Source: Agelaius tricolor
Taxonomy: Eukaryota > Chordata > Aves > Passeriformes > Icteridae
Assembly: GCA_023055355.1 (NCBI GenBank)
Contig: JALJCS010000001.1
Location: 46,753,381-46,817,380, forward strand
Reading direction: 5' to 3'
DNA length: 64,000 nucleotides
Shown here in pieces: positions 1 through 13,900 of this stretch. Under the pieces are notes generated by a model. That model was given only the letters and a program-made list of their open reading frames with translations. It made no database searches and was not told the origin of the DNA. Within the stretch, counting starts at the first letter, position 1. The number at the start of each line of letters is the position of its first letter. The position numbers were made by a program, and so were the translations under genes.

Positions 1-3000
1 TCTTGGAAAAGTGAAAACCTGCACTAGGTGAGCTAAAGATTTATTGGCTTAAATTCTTTTGTGTTGCATAGCTGGATTAAACAATGTATGTTTTTATTTT
101 TAGCAGAACTCATTTTGAGTTGGAGCAAGTAGGAAATAAGGTGTAATGTGAGCAATATACTTATTCTGCTGAAGATGTATCAACAGATACTGTCAAATAT
201 TATGTTTTAATAGCCCATTCTGACATGTACTTGTGAAATTACTGATACCATTATCATTGCAATAAGGTTTTTCTGTGAAATATGGCTCAGATATGGAACC
301 ATAGTATTACCTCATTCTAGTTTCCAAACTGGAATAAATATTACTATAATCATAATTATGCTAGTCTAGTAATACCCATGGGTGTTGAGGAGATGAAATG
401 GTGGCATGCAGGAGGGATGCTGTTGTTGTGGGAATGGTTGAAGCACAAAGCTTTCTGGTACAGCTGGGCCTTGGAAATCTATGAGGATGATCACACTTGC
501 TCCTGAAGCATAGCAGCCTGAAGCCACACACAGGACATGTAAACTTCTCACAAATGCCATATGCCAGTCAGGAAAGGTGGGGATGCATTTAAACTGCAGG
601 CATGATACAGTTTCCTAAATTGAAATTTTGTTGCTAGGTCAAGTTTAAGGCTTATCTCTGTGAAGGTCATCAGATATCTGGTTACAAATGAACAAAGATT
701 TGGTTTTGAAAGTATAATTGAAAAGTTTCCACCTCTGTGATGGTTCTCACTAAGAGGCTTTTGGGTTTTTATTGCAGTACTGACACCCATAATCACAGCT
801 TCCATAAAGAGACCATTTCATGTGCACTGCTTGGTGCTCTTCCCCTCAAATATCTACCTAATGCAAAATGTGGGTGTTTTTGTTTTCCTACCAAAGCTTT
901 TGTATATGACATGAGAATTTGTCACACTTTTTTGCATACTGTGAAGTAGCTAGCTTGTTTATTTTGTATGATGGTTTCCATAATTGTGCTTCACCAGTAT
1001 AGGAATTTTTAAACATTGTGAAATGCTATGAAAGCACTCAAGCTTTCCTACATGTCTTTAAAAAGTGCTAGTTTAAAACTACTTCACACGTGAGATATTG
1101 TAAACTCAATGAGATACTTCTCTCCAATTTATGTATGCTGTTGTCCTTAGGACTAGATGAAACTGTTCTCACATGTGTGGTATCCTTTGTTAATACATGT
1201 TAGAAAAGAGCTGGAGACTTTGCTTCAGCATTTCCCTACTCATATATATCTCTCTTGTTTTGTTGCTATGTATTAGTATTGATAGCTGGTTTTGCTAAAA
1301 AATATTTTTTTACTTGACATGAGTACCACTGTTTTTCCTCCTTGGCTAAAGTAGACTCTTTTATCTATTCTACTGAAAGCACAAGTAAAGGTTACATCGC
1401 TGTCTAGTAATATTCAATGTATGCATCTTTAACTGTTAGTGTGACTTGCTCTTAATTTCCAGTGTTTTTCTTTGAAAAATTGCGTAGTTTCAAACTCCAT
1501 ATTTCCTTTAAAATAAATACCCATGTACACAAATAATGAACATAATTTTTGAGAAATAAAATATAGTAAATTGAGAAAACAGGTGGGGTTTATTTACTTT
1601 CAGTTAGAAAAATAAAACTGATTTTTTAGCTTATGCTTTTATGTTGTTGGATTAATTTCATGTGAAATAATAAATGCTGCTTTCAGATATTCATGGGAAA
1701 ACTTGAAAAATATTGATTGAAATCTAAGCCTCCAACTAAGACTATGGCCAACATCTAGAACGACCTCCAAAGGTGGTTGTATGTTTTGTTCATTTGAAAT
1801 TATGTTGATATTTAGTGTTCATAGAAGTAATTTTAAAGTGGTACTTTCAGTTTATGGATGATCTATAAAGATACATTTAGGAGATGTTTCATGTGATGCT
1901 TAGAAGGCAAAGGAGGTATTTGCAGGTTTTCCTTTGTTTCTTTTAGTTCTTCCATTTCTGTTTATGGTCTAATATAAATTTAGTGAACTTTAATATCTGA
2001 AATATTAAAGTCTGAAATATCTCTTGAATTAAATGAAATTTACAACTCATTCTGAAATTTTGTAGGGAAAGGAATAGGCATGTTTACTCAGGAAACATGA
2101 AAATAAATGAGGTCAGTTTAATTGAGACTGACATTTTAATCTCTGTCTGAGTAACTATGGTATATCATGAGGGCTGCTGCACTGTCTCACATAGTGACTT
2201 TTATCTGTATAAAGCATGGAAGTTCTTAATGTGTTGTACCAGCCAGTTGTGTCCTGGCTTGTTTAGAAATTAAAGCTGACCCAAAGTAAAATGTATCTGC
2301 TGTTTTCTAAAAACTGCTAATTTTACAAAAGTTAGTTCTTCATTTGTTTTTTTAAATTCATCTTGGAAGTGAAGCGAACTTTGATCTGTTCAATTAAGCC
2401 ACATTGTGCTTATGAAGAGTATCTGAGGGCCACTACTGCAGAGTTTGTCAGTCAAGTGGCTTAGCTTTCAGCTCTGGCAGGATGCAGACCTCCCCTTTCA
2501 GGGTATTTTTATTTTACTGTTCCTTTGAATAATTCTGCTTTATTCTAGTGTTTTTAGTCTCTATGCAACAGAAGAAATGAGCACCTTAAGTGCAGCTCAC
2601 AATTCAGGAATTTCTGGCTAAAGAAATTGATACCTTGCTTGTTAAGTGATAATTAAAAAATGTCTTGGTGCTCTAATGTTTCCGTCACAATACAATGAAA
2701 AGTGAAATAGTGTGTGGAAGGCTTTGCTAAGTGATTTGGGAAAGGGAGGGATAAAAATTTAATGTTGCCTGCAGTGCATGAATGCAGCCTGGGAAAAAAA
2801 AATAGAAGCACTAGGGAGCTTTCTCTGTGTTGGTCTTTCTCTGTGTATTGGAGAGCTTTTCTTCCCTGGACTCCTGCAGACATTCTGAAGCTTTAGGTGG
2901 CCCAGTCTCCTCGAAGATTCTTGACTGCCCTGGTGAGGGCTTAAAAAGAGCTGGCTGGGACTGGTGCTGGGAAGTCAGCCCAGCCTGTGCAGCCCAGAAA

Positions 3001-3312
3001 GGAAGGAAGGTCTCACAGAGGGAAAACATGTGAAGAGTCTGAGGACCCATTCACCTGCTAGAGGAAGATGATGTAAGATCAGACTTCTGGAACTGCGCAC
3101 AATGCTGAAAGTTATTCCTTTGAGGGGAGGTGTCTTATGTGTATGGATTGGAAGGCAGTAGAAGCAGCACAGCTTTTGTAGTCTGTTGGTGCTTGCTGGG
3201 GAGGGTAGAGCAGCTTTTGTTCCTTGCTTCCAGGACAGGTTATATGTTATTTCTGGTGAGTCCTAATATAAAATGAGTAAGTAGTCCCACAAGCAAAGAA
3301 TGGAAGTTGTGA
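1..3312. other. Unique AT-rich DNA, no gene seen
   Basis: No open frame here exceeds 85 codons and none resembles a known protein. From about 2760 to 3250 the sequence becomes richer in G and C, and short overlapping frames appear on both strands, the pattern of chance frames. No repeat family is recognised. Confidence 0.7.
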
Positions 3313-3424
3313 ATGTGCTCATCACTTTATTGCACTAACTACATTATCAATGAAGCATATGCTAAATGGATTAAGGATACCATCTCAAAAGTGTCCCTTC
3401 AAAAAGATGCCTCTGTCTCTTCAG

Positions 3425-3570
3425 AGCCTGAAATAATTTTTGTTAATGATCTAGAAACAAAGATGAAATCATTGACAATTATGCTGTCTACATATTTTAT
3501 CAAAACAGTAAACAGCTATGATGGTGAAATCAGAGTTTCACAGTTGAAGCAGCCAGTTTTTAAACCTGAG
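3425..3570 (+). other. Exon-like open segment, gene unknown
   Basis: A strong 3' splice-site pattern ('gcctctgtctcttcag', ending 3424) precedes 146 bp that are open in one frame. A plausible donor follows ('ctgag|gtaatc', GT at 3571). The open frame as a whole runs from an ATG at 3313 to a stop ending at 3591 and encodes 92 residues. They have protein-like composition (for example EIIFVNDLETKMKSL and VSQLKQPVFKPE). A stop lies immediately upstream of the ATG (3310-3312), so no in-frame extension is possible. A short A-rich stretch follows at 3656-3665. I do not recognise the protein. Possibilities are a real exon of an unidentified gene, a decayed retrocopy, or chance. Confidence 0.2.
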
Positions 3571-3705
3571 GTAATCAGACCCCAGTCATAAGGCTAAATT
3601 GCAGTCTAAAACACTTGGACTTTGAAAGGGTCCTTGTCCCCTAGGTGGTGCTGTAGAAAAAAAAAGATTGTGATATTTGTAATATTTATTCATGATCTAT
3701 GTACA

Positions 3706-3795
3706 CATACATATATATATATGTCTGTATAAGAATATGCATCTGTATATATAGAAATATATGTACACCTATGTGTTTGTATATATATATGTAAA
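3706..3795. repeat. TA-rich low-complexity block
   Basis: The block is dominated by alternating T/A runs ('acatatatatatatg', 'gtatatatag', 'gtatatatatatg') separated by short CA/TG-containing units. It is a degenerate (TA)n/(TG)n microsatellite. The 84-codon minus-strand open frame here (3690-3944) is a low-complexity artefact rich in Tyr/Thr/His. Confidence 0.85.
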
Positions 3796-3878
3796 AAACA
3801 TAGTTGAGATCCGTGAATGAGGAGGAAAACATTGAGAAAAGCGAATGTTCGAGAACTTAGGATAAATGTCTCTAGGGA

Positions 3879-3945
3879 AAAAAAAACAAAGCAAAACAAA
3901 ACAAAAAAACCCCAAACAAGCAACAAACCAGAAACAAACAACAAA
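3879..3945. repeat. T-free A-rich tract with C interruptions
   Basis: Runs of A are interrupted by single C, G or CCCC ('aaaaaaaccccaaacaagc'), with no T for more than 60 bases. This is one of a series of similar A/C-rich or, on the other strand, T/G-rich tracts in the window. Confidence 0.85.
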
Positions 3946-4405
3946 GCAGAAGTTCCCAGCTAAGTTTCCTAACAAAATCAAACATTGGAAGTTAACACAA
4001 TAATGGCACAGAGGAATTCTGAAAACAAAAGCCAGGTATTAAAGCATTTTCCTGTCTAATGCTGTGATTAGATGCAGGATGACTGAGAGCAAGGTCCAGA
4101 TTTTAGCCTCAGAAGAGACAAATTACCAGAATTGGTGGAGGTCCTCCAGACCCCAGCAGTCCTTCATCACACCTCTGTGCTGTGCTGACAAGCCTTCTCT
4201 GTCAAGCTAGCATGAGCAGACCTAAATACAGCATATTAAATGACTGAAGTGAGATTTGCAACAAAAAGGAGATCAGCAAAAAAAAAAAAAAATCTTTGTT
4301 TTTAGATATATCTTCTGTCCTTAAATTTAGTTAAATGCTCTTATACCTCAAAGGACTGTTCTTGATGTTTTACAGTTAAATTGACTAGTGGCTGCTGTTG
4401 TACAG

Positions 4406-4672
4406 TAGAATGGGTAATGGTTTTAAGAAGTTAGATTCAGACTAGATTTAAGGAGGGATTTTCTTACAGCGAGGATGGTGAAATACTGGAACACTTTTCC
4501 TGGAGAGGTGATAAGATGCCACATCCCTGGAGATAGTTTAAGGTCAGGTCAGATGGGCTCTGAGCAGGTTGGTGTTCAATGTAGTTGAGTACCTGTTCAT
4601 AGCAGAGAGCTGGAATATATGACCTTTAAAGCCCAATATATGACCCTTCCAGTCCAAATTATTTGATGATTA
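4406..4672 (+). mobile_element. CR1 LINE fragment, 3' end only
   Basis: This is the 3' untranslated end of a chicken-repeat-1 (CR1) non-LTR retroposon. It opens with 'aatgggtaatggttttaag' and continues through a diverged 'ggatggtgaaatactggaaca', 'ccacatccctggagatagt' and 'gggctctgagcaggttggt', which follow the order of the avian CR1 tail. It ends in 'cccttccagtccaaatt' and 'atttgatgatt', matching the CR1 terminal box and octamer. Only about 265 bp of a full-length element of several kb remain, the usual outcome of 5' truncation by target-primed reverse transcription. There is no coding capacity. The many substitutions, plus a local duplication near 4614-4645, indicate an old copy. CR1 does not normally leave a poly-A tail or a clear target-site duplication, and none is seen. 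Family assignment is from remembered consensus features, not a search. Confidence 0.85.
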
Positions 4673-7600
4673 ATTTGTCTATGCAGGAATTGTACGATTG
4701 CCTTGCTTATGAGGTGGTTTTGATTTAAAAATAATTTAGTTGCATTGCATTGGTTAGCATCACTATTGGACATGTTCTCTTAGTGCCTACAGTATCTCTG
4801 TCTGACCACAGAGCACTTACTTTCTGGTTGTGTCCTCATGACACAGGATTTAGTTAATCTTCTAGAACAGCTGTTATCATTACTTCAAAATAAAACAGGA
4901 AGAAAAGAGACAGTCTTCCAGAAAACTTTGATTCCATTTAAGTCTGATTCTTTCTTTTGCCTTGGTTTTATACCTTGAAAATGATAAAAAAAAAATCCTC
5001 ATCTTTGACCATTTTTTTTAAGTTTTCAAAAACGATAAAACTTGGAGTTTTTTGCCCTTGCATAGTGTCTCTATTGAGATGTTTCTAAAAAGTGATATTA
5101 CAGGCATTTAATATTTTTAAGTCTTTGAGTACTGTTAAAGAGGACTACATAATATTTCTTCTAAAGTAATATATTCTTGTGGAGATAAAGCTCTCAGAGT
5201 TTACTTAGCAGTGTATTTTGGTTTTGTGTTGAAGCTCTAACTTCAACTATTAGAACAGAAATCTGGAAAGCTCTATTTAAAGCAGGGAATTTTTTTTTTA
5301 AACAAAAAGCAAAACTAATAAAATGCATAATCCCAAATCTGTGTGTCTCCTTGCTTCTGCTTTAACAAATTGTGTAGTGCCAATAGCTCTTCATAACATT
5401 TAGTTTCTCATTTAATGGTAAAACAAAGGAAGACCTAATGAAGATCCTAGTCTTAACTTTTATTGTGATGGCTCAGAAGAATTGAAGATAATAGCACATT
5501 AGCCTCAGTGTGCTAGCTGTTTGGAGGAAACAATAAGGGAATAATTCTTTGATCTTGTGCTAATAACCAGAAGATGTTTAAATTACAGTTTCCTTCCATG
5601 AAACAATGATTAATTGGAGTGTTAATAATTTCTATTCACTTAAAGAAGATTAAGTAAAAAAATTCCCCTGTGCTTAAAGACCAGAAAATATTTTTAAAGT
5701 TTAATGAGAGTTAATTAAAAATGCTGATTTTTCAGTTGCTTCTGATATTACATCAGCAGTAAACTACTTACCTAAAGAATCTTTCACTAGGGTTAGTTAT
5801 TAACCTAGTGGTAGTTGTTTTGGGTTTTTGTTGTTTTTCTTGGTTAAAACTTCCCAAACCACTACTGTTGCGTCTTATGACAACGACCCTAAAAGGGAGC
5901 AGCAGAGTGGAGATAGATCTCTTTTGGTCTGTGCCCACAAAAATTATGCTGTTTTTCCCCTGCTGCACCAAATCTTCATTCAACTCTAAAGAGGAGGGGA
6001 ATGGCCACTTCCTTACAATTTGCCTGATGAAGGAGATGGACTTCTTGAAGAAGAAAGCCTGTTTTCTTTTCTTTCATCAGTTCTCATTCAGTATCTCTGA
6101 ATAGATGGGTAGCCCCTGAGCAATCAAAAATGTCAAAAAGCAGCTACCTGTCAGCTTCTTCTCCATTATATCATTCAAGTAATTTAAAAGAAATGTAAGG
6201 AATACAAAATTAATTCAGCAGCTGTTTTGGACATGTTAATATACTAAGAATCCTGTTAAAATAAAGGAAAGAATATTTAGGGTCTTAACTTCCAGCACTG
6301 ATCATGCAATAGTATTATTGGTACTCTTCTTTTTAGACTCTCACCTTGTTGAAGGAAGATAAAGGGAATGTAAGGCCTGTGTGCTAGTGTGTATCTTATG
6401 GCTTGCTCAGTTGTTATGCTATTAATCACTAAGCTATTAATCTCTGGAGGAGTTTTGTTTCTAGTCCAGGAGACTGTGTGTATTTATTGACAGCAGCATT
6501 CCATAGGATTTTGAAGTTTATCATTCATTTTTTTCGCTTCTACCTCACATGCAATGCATTTCCTGAGGTCAGTAAGCAAGTGAACAAATAAGGCTTTTTT
6601 GCATTATTTTCTGTTCAACGGTTAAATCATTACTTGCTGATCCCTTTCTTAGGTCTTTTATGTGCTTTTTAACTTGATGTTTGACTTTCTACTGTCTGTA
6701 CCATAAATTTAAGTTCTTTTTGTACGGTGAAATGCTGAGTAAATAATTGTATTATCAGGGATTGTTGTGGTAGTTAAAGGTAAAACATCAAAATCTCAGA
6801 ATTGTCTCTCAAGGATGCTTTGTTGTTGCAAGGAAAAACAGCTCTCAAACTAAAAGTTTCCAATTGACTTTTGTGAAGGTGCTTTGAACAGCAGGCTACT
6901 CCAGCCTCCCAAACATTTGTTTCTCCAATGAAATTCTTAGTCAAGTACAGATAACTGGACTCCATCTCAGTAAGTCTTCCAAGTATTTGTGGCTTCAAAA
7001 TCCTTAGGTCTGTGGTATGGCTTTTATCAACCCTTTTTTCCCCTGCTTTTTTTGCACTTCTGTTTTTGGCTGGTGGTCATTTCTTTCTTATTTATTCTGT
7101 AGACAGTTTAAAAAAAATCAGAAAAAATAAGGAAAAAAAAACATTTTTAGCCTGATTGTTATGCTGTCACTTGTCTGTGTTGACATACTGTCATTTAAAA
7201 AGGGAAAAAAAAGGGCAACTCACTTCTTCCTTCTTAGGATAAAAGCTTTTGGTAAATTGAAATTGGGATGGGTTGGGAGCCAGGAGACTGGGTGCTCTTG
7301 TATCTCCTCTGTGAAAGACTGTTTGTTCTGGGCAGCTCACAGTCCCTGCTGACCAAAACCCCTGGTCTCATTTTTAATGTTGATGTAACAAGCATTTTGT
7401 ATATATTTAACTGATGCTATACTTAATCATTGAAGTGAGTGTTTGAAACAGGCATCAAATCTCAGCTGTTCAGCTTGCTTTGATCTCATAAAACTTTGGG
7501 CACCAATGTGCCAAATACATATTCAGTGGTATCTGTTAATATCTGACTTCCTTAGTAGGGCAGGGTTTTGCTTTGGAGATGAGTAACTCAGGAGCTGCAG

Positions 7601-10600
7601 TGCTGGGCCTGCCATTGTCCTGTGGCCATAGAGTGTCACAAGCAGTGGCACAGAAAAGTGTGGGCAGGAAGGTTGTCAAGGAAAACAATAAATCCCATGC
7701 CAGCAGTTAGCTGTGAGCATCTTCAGCAGTCTGTGGCTCAGCCAGCTCTGTGTTCCATTCCTCTTTTAGCTTCTCCATGACCACTGGAGGCAGAGAGAGA
7801 GATCTAAAAGATACATTCTTCTCTGCCTGATCCACTCCATGAACATGGCTAGTGAGGAATGGATGTTTGTTGGGAACACTGTAAAAACGGAAGCAGTGCT
7901 CCTGACCCCTGTGCATTACACATTTTGTTATCCGAACTTTTTGAGCACATCTACCTCTTTGTGCTACTTACTATATTAAAGGTTTTATAATAGTAACATA
8001 CTGAAAAAAATGGAGGATTCTGTTTATAAAACAGATTAGTAATGAAGTTTAGTAAAATAAAAGTAGTTTTTTTAAACTTAATTTTTAATTCTTGATCCCT
8101 TTGTGCTGTCTGCCATATGCTGCTGTGTAAAGAGAATTAGAATTAGCGAAAAGAAAGATGTGCTGGAAGCTTTGTGTTTTGTTAAGAAAGTAATTGTTTG
8201 CTAGTGTGCAATTAGAAAAGAAAAAAAATCAGCTGTCAGTTTATTACAGAATTATGAGCAACGTAGCACTCAAAATATTTATGCTGTTAGCTTCATATAA
8301 AAGCTCAAAGACCTGTTTAATTTTATTAGCTGATAAAAAATAGGATTGCAAAGCATTTAGTGATACCTGTATACTTAATTCTATCTGAGAACTATTCTGT
8401 AAAAAAAAAAAAACGAAAATACAACTTTCCATTTTGTGGGAAAAATACAGTAAGAATATTTCAGATTTTTTGACAGCAATAATAAATTCTCATAAAATGG
8501 CATTATTTAACTTTCAATGAAAAACTTGCATAGCATCTAACCTAAAGAAACAAACTGAAGAAAGTCAAATGAAAAAGATTTCAGAGCAATCTCCAAAATG
8601 CACACAGTTTGCCTGGCATGAGCAGTGTGAAGCATGGGGCAGAGAGGCCTGCTACTGGCATAAGCATTATTTTCACTTTGGACAGGGAGACTGCATTTAT
8701 AGAATGGTTATGCTTTTCACAAAACTGAGCAGAAAAGAACATAATGTACCTAAAAAAGAAACATAAGTACACATGTCCTGGAAAATGATTTGTTTAATAA
8801 ACTACTACATCCCCTATTTGGAATAATTTCCTTGAGCATGATGGAACATTGGTGTTGCTTATATACTTGACACTGAAACATGAGTTTTTTGGTAGCTAAG
8901 GTTGACACAGCCGAACAAAAAAGTATTTTCATGTGAGTATTTTCATGAGGTACTCTAGTAGCTAAAATGAAATCTGTATCCTTGAAGGCTGAAAGCCATT
9001 TAAGTGTAATTCTGGAGAGCACATCAGGAGCCTCCTTTGTTTCCCAGTGACATTTGATTGTGCAAGTAAATGTTTTTATGTAAAAGTAAATTTAAAATCA
9101 AACAAAACAAAAATGACACAAGGACATTGCACCATAGAGAAAAATAAACCAGTAAATATACCGTGACTTGAGACTACATCAGTTAAACCTTCATAGCTAC
9201 AAATGGTGAAAAAGAAGGCTAGAAGCCTTAGATGGGATGGGGGGATGAAAGGGCAGCCAAGCAGAAAAGGTATAAAATAACTTCAGCTTTAGTGTGAAGC
9301 TAAATGTGAATGCTGTAGCAGGGGTGTTAAAGCATTCAGGAGGAGGTCCACATAAGGTCACTGTTTGGATTTGGGTTTTTTTTGGACCTGATGTTTTCTA
9401 AAGCTGGTCCCTACCGTGCTGCTGTGGTGAGGCTGTTTGGAGGCTGGGTCATCAGCAGCATGCACAGAGCCTTTCCCTCCTTCCTTTGGTTTGTGGTCTT
9501 GTGTGTGTTGGTTTGACAGCAGGAACATTGCAGGCTCCTTCCAGGGGCTCCATCATGGCATTTATCTCTGGCAGTACCTAGGAAAAGTGCAGCCTGACAC
9601 TTGTTTTTGTAAGTCACCAAGCTGCCACCAATGCAATTTCTGTGACAAGCAATGTGCCTGTAAACTCTGTAGTAAAGGCTGAGGTACAGCTCCAATGGTG
9701 TGAATGGCAGAAGTACCAGCTATGTGAAACTGAGAATAGTTCTTCTCTTACAGGAGAGTTGGAAGCTTTGCCATATTGCCAGACTTTCACCAATAATGTT
9801 AAGTTGATTAAAATATCCAAATATTTTTTTCTTATGACCTAAACAGCCATTATTTTCCTGCTGATGATAAATCAGAATTTTTAATATTGATCTTATTTTA
9901 GCCTTTTTAAAGGAAAGGGAAATAATTTTTTTTTAACCTCAGTTTGTGCATGGTAACTACTGGGGCTTCTGTAAAGCTTCCTAGCTCTTTGATGTATGTC
10001 CACGTTCTCCTTTCCAAATAAAGTGACAAAATCAAGAATTGGCTTAAAAGAAAGAGTCCAGAGTGTATCAACAACTTCTGGGTTTTTTTGTTTAACACAT
10101 GACTTTTATTTAATATTGATTTTAAAACTACTTTGAAGGATATGGATTAATTCACTACTATTGGTGATTTCATCTCCTTAAACCTTTAAAGCCAGTCATA
10201 CTTCCTGGCTAGAGTGAGGAACTTTATTTTCCTCTTGGTCTTCTGATCTGATTGAACCGATGACAGAATAACAATGTTAATTAAACACACAATTTTGTGT
10301 TTATAAAATAGGTCTTTCTAGACTTTTTTTTTTTAGGACCCAAATATTGGCTTAAATACTTTGCCTTGAGGGGTTACTTTAGTTCATCTGAGCTGCATTT
10401 TGACCTCTTTTGCAAGGAACTGAAGTCATGGATGTGGTTGATGATTGTTGGTTACCTGACGTGCAACATCTGCGTAAGTCATGAGAAGGTAAATTTATGT
10501 CAGAGGACTTTTCAATCACTATCCAAACACATCTGACTGCAAATATTTTTTTTTCAACTCTGCCACACAGCGTATCTACCCTGGAGAGCATGTTGATCTC

Positions 10601-10962
10601 TTGAATCACTGATCTTGAATAATTATAAAATAAAGCCTTGTGTACTTGATTCAAATAGTTGCAATGACTTCTGTCTGTAAAGAAACTCTTGTTTAAGATT
10701 GAAATTTTTAATCTTTAAAATTTATTTGGTATAGCTTAAAATGCTTCTTTTTAGAATAAATATAATCTTAAACTATGCACATATGGGTGTATGCAGGTTA
10801 TTCTACAAATTGGATTCATATCTAATTCGTATTTTCAGTGAAAAGGATTTGAATGTTGATGTGTTTATGGCATGTAGGCAGCAGATAGCTCCTTGCAAAT
10901 GGGTAGTTCTTTGTGTTATAAGTAATGTTTGCAGTTTTTGTATTCTTCAAATTGTGAAGCTA

Positions 10963-10996
10963 AAATTAAAACCAAAAAAACCCAAAACAAAAACCT
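10963..10996. repeat. A-rich tract with CC interruptions
   Basis: The tract holds 'aattaaaaccaaaaaaaccc' followed by 'aaaacaaaaacc'. It supplies the Lys/Pro-rich stretch in the middle of a 134-codon open frame (10741-11145), which argues that frame is fortuitous. Confidence 0.75.
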
Positions 10997-13900
10997 TTAC
11001 ATTCTATACCGTAATGGAAACCATTGAAATTTTGAGAGGAAGACGTCCATGGTCAGGAATAGGCAAGCATTTGGTGGAACTCTGGAGAGCTTGCCTATGG
11101 GAGAAGGGGGCACCTTGGTACCCATCCTTTCCTGAGGGACCCTGATGGATAAGCAAGGAATTCCTCTGGTCAGGGAACTATTGCTTAAGGGGCAGTGCAT
11201 ATGGTATCACCTTACCAACTCTCTTCTCCCACAGCCCCTCCTTCTTTTGTTAATCAGAGAAAACATGAAAATGCTTGTAAGGTAGGGGAGGGCTCAGTTT
11301 GGTGGATAGTTTGAAGATCTGTGAGGAGTTAAGTACGTTGTTGCTTTATAATTGTTGGACCACTAAGGCCAGTATGGAATCAGAGGTTGGGCATTTAAGG
11401 ATGTTTGTGAAAACCTGAATCCCACAGGGGCTCAGCAGGATATTTGAAGGCTTCTGCTTTCTACATAGATACCTGAACTTCTAACCTACCTCAAAGCACA
11501 GAGGATAAAAATCTTTCCTAAATGACAGGAAAAAAAGGATTGTTTTAATTATTTTACTTAAACCACGTATCCCCTGTAGATGAACTCTAATGCAAACAAA
11601 TATATTATGACATTTAAAGTGTGCTTCAGGGTGCAATAATCATGCTTCTTTCAGTAAAAAGATATAATGGATTGAGGAAGTCTGAGGTAATAACTGTATA
11701 AAGTTGCTAAGGACTTCTTAGGCCTACAGTATCTGTCCTTCTTAACCCCCACTTCCATTTGTAACTATAGATAAAATTAACTGAGGGGAAAAAGTAATTC
11801 AGCAAAACTTACTATTGTAGTGGGTTTTCATACATAATTAATGAAAACAAAAATTGAACCTTTACAAAGGCAGAAAAACCCCTTTCAGTATTTAACAATA
11901 TTTCAGATTATGTAGTCTTTTAAGACAGTAAAATAACCTGAGGAATGGGGCTTAATTCACCATGATGTTTGCTTTATGGATCTGTGTATTAAATTTAATA
12001 AATAATTGCTTGAATATAAAAAATAAAATTTAATTCCTATTAAGAATAGTTTTAATCAAATATAAGGATACAGACTCACTTTACAAGAGTCACAGGAAGG
12101 TATGCTAGCATGTAATAAAAATTTTGTGGTTAACACTGCAACTATGGATTGAGTTTTTCATATATGATATATTCAGATCACAAAGAACTTTATTAAAATG
12201 TCAATTTTGAAAAGAAAAGTGTATTAAAGCACAGTTAAATTTTTTTTTTTACATAAAATTTCCAAAGTATGTAGTGCATATCAGCAGTTTTAAAATAAAG
12301 TTACTGAAAAAATAAACGCCATTTTATGGAACACTTTATTATTTAAAAAAAATATTTTATTATTAGTATTCCAAATGAACCCACACACATGCTTCAAAAA
12401 CTAACAGAAGAAATCTTTTGGTATTAAATGTCAGCACAATGGATATGAATTGTGTGCAGCATTTCGATTTCAATAAAGCAGCATTCTGTGGTGGATAATT
12501 GTTTAATTGTAGTTTTTTCCAACTTGCTCTAGTATACAGTAGTTATTTTTATTAGTAGCTATGCACTTTTTATTTGTGTACATTTTATGTAGTGTGGCAT
12601 ATTTCTATTTCATCTTAAAAATTTTATAAAGATTAAGCTTTATAGAGACCTTTTCTGGAGGTCTTATCCCCATTACACAGGAAGGTAAGCAAATAGAGAG
12701 GAAGGTTAATTGAATTGCCCTGCTGCAGTATGTGAGTATTGGAGCTGGAACTACAATTTGGGAATGATGATTCCCAAGTCAGTACCTTAATCTAATATAG
12801 CAGAGGAGTCTTTCCTTCTGTGTTGTAAACACAGAAAAAAAGAAGGGCAGAAAATGCAAAGCTAATAACAAAATCTTCACATTAATCTCAAAAGTATGGT
12901 TTTGCATCCTATTAAGACTGTGTTTTCCTGTTTTTCCTGTTTCCAGTAACAGCCTTCTTTCCTCCATGCTGTAGCAGGCAAGATGGGTGGGACCAACTGT
13001 AGCCAATAGGAACCTTGCTGTTCATTTTAGGGAGCAGAGTTTTAGTTGATCTTACATCATAGTTATATTTTATTATGTATTTGAATAAGTGACAAGGCAC
13101 ACATTTTTAAGGGACTTGGAAAGCTCAGCCTGGCAATGAAGACCACTTTAAAAACATCTGTGTAATTAATTGCCTTGTATTCATGGCAATGGCTTTGTGG
13201 TATGGCTGTTTAAACAAAGTATGTGTGGTCACTTTGGTGATAAAAGTAAATCCTTGACACTCTGAAAAAGTGATCTGTCACAGGTATGGGTGGTTGCCTT
13301 CTAGCAAACTAGTGTAAGGATTTGTTACAGCTTTAACTCCTGTTTGGTGCGCTTGTTTCGCTTAAACAGAAATTGACGGTTGAGGTCTGGTCACAAAGTG
13401 TATTGCATTGATTCTCTGATTTTGGAAGAATTATTTAGGTGCAGCCTTTACTTTTTACTTGTGTTTCTGTGAATCACTTGGTTAGGTGATCTTGTTGGAT
13501 TTACAGTGGAAATTGAGGTAGGCAGTGCTGAAATGGTGCTCATTTAATGCCAAACCCCTGGCAAGGAGAAAAGGGGAGCACAGCAGGAAGGGTGGCTTTG
13601 ATCCTTCCCAGAAAGGAATCATCATGGGACCTCTGTAATAGCAGCAACAGCCACAGGTGCTGTGCTCTCTTTCACAGACCCTGTTTAAAGCAGCCTTTGG
13701 GCTTTCAGGGAGAGAAGGAAGAGCTTGTTAGTGGTTAGAAAAGGGATGTGCTCAATATTCTGCTTTCTCCCTGTGTTCTTGGAGTGTTGATGAGAAGCAA
13801 GTCTGTGGTTGTATTGCAGCCTTTGCAGGAGTAATAACTTTGTATTTCTATGTTTCAGCTGTCTATTTTCCTAAATATTTGGCACAAATATGTTTTTGGG

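Noticed and set aside
2240..2270. Resemblance to the start of an avian ERV LTR ('gttgtgtcctggcttg')
   Set aside because: The match is too short and no LTR end or second copy was found.
9437..9682. Cysteine-rich C-terminus resembling a zinc-binding or metallothionein-like pattern
   Set aside because: Cysteine spacing fits no known family, and overlapping minus frames of similar length exist.
11097..11110. CTCF-like motif ending in GGGGGCAC (also near 44098 and 3641)
   Set aside because: Each lacks several conserved core positions; not convincing without binding data.
10741..11145. 134-codon + strand open frame
   Set aside because: It is long for AT-rich DNA, but its central Lys/Pro stretch comes from an A/C low-complexity tract and no domain is recognisable.
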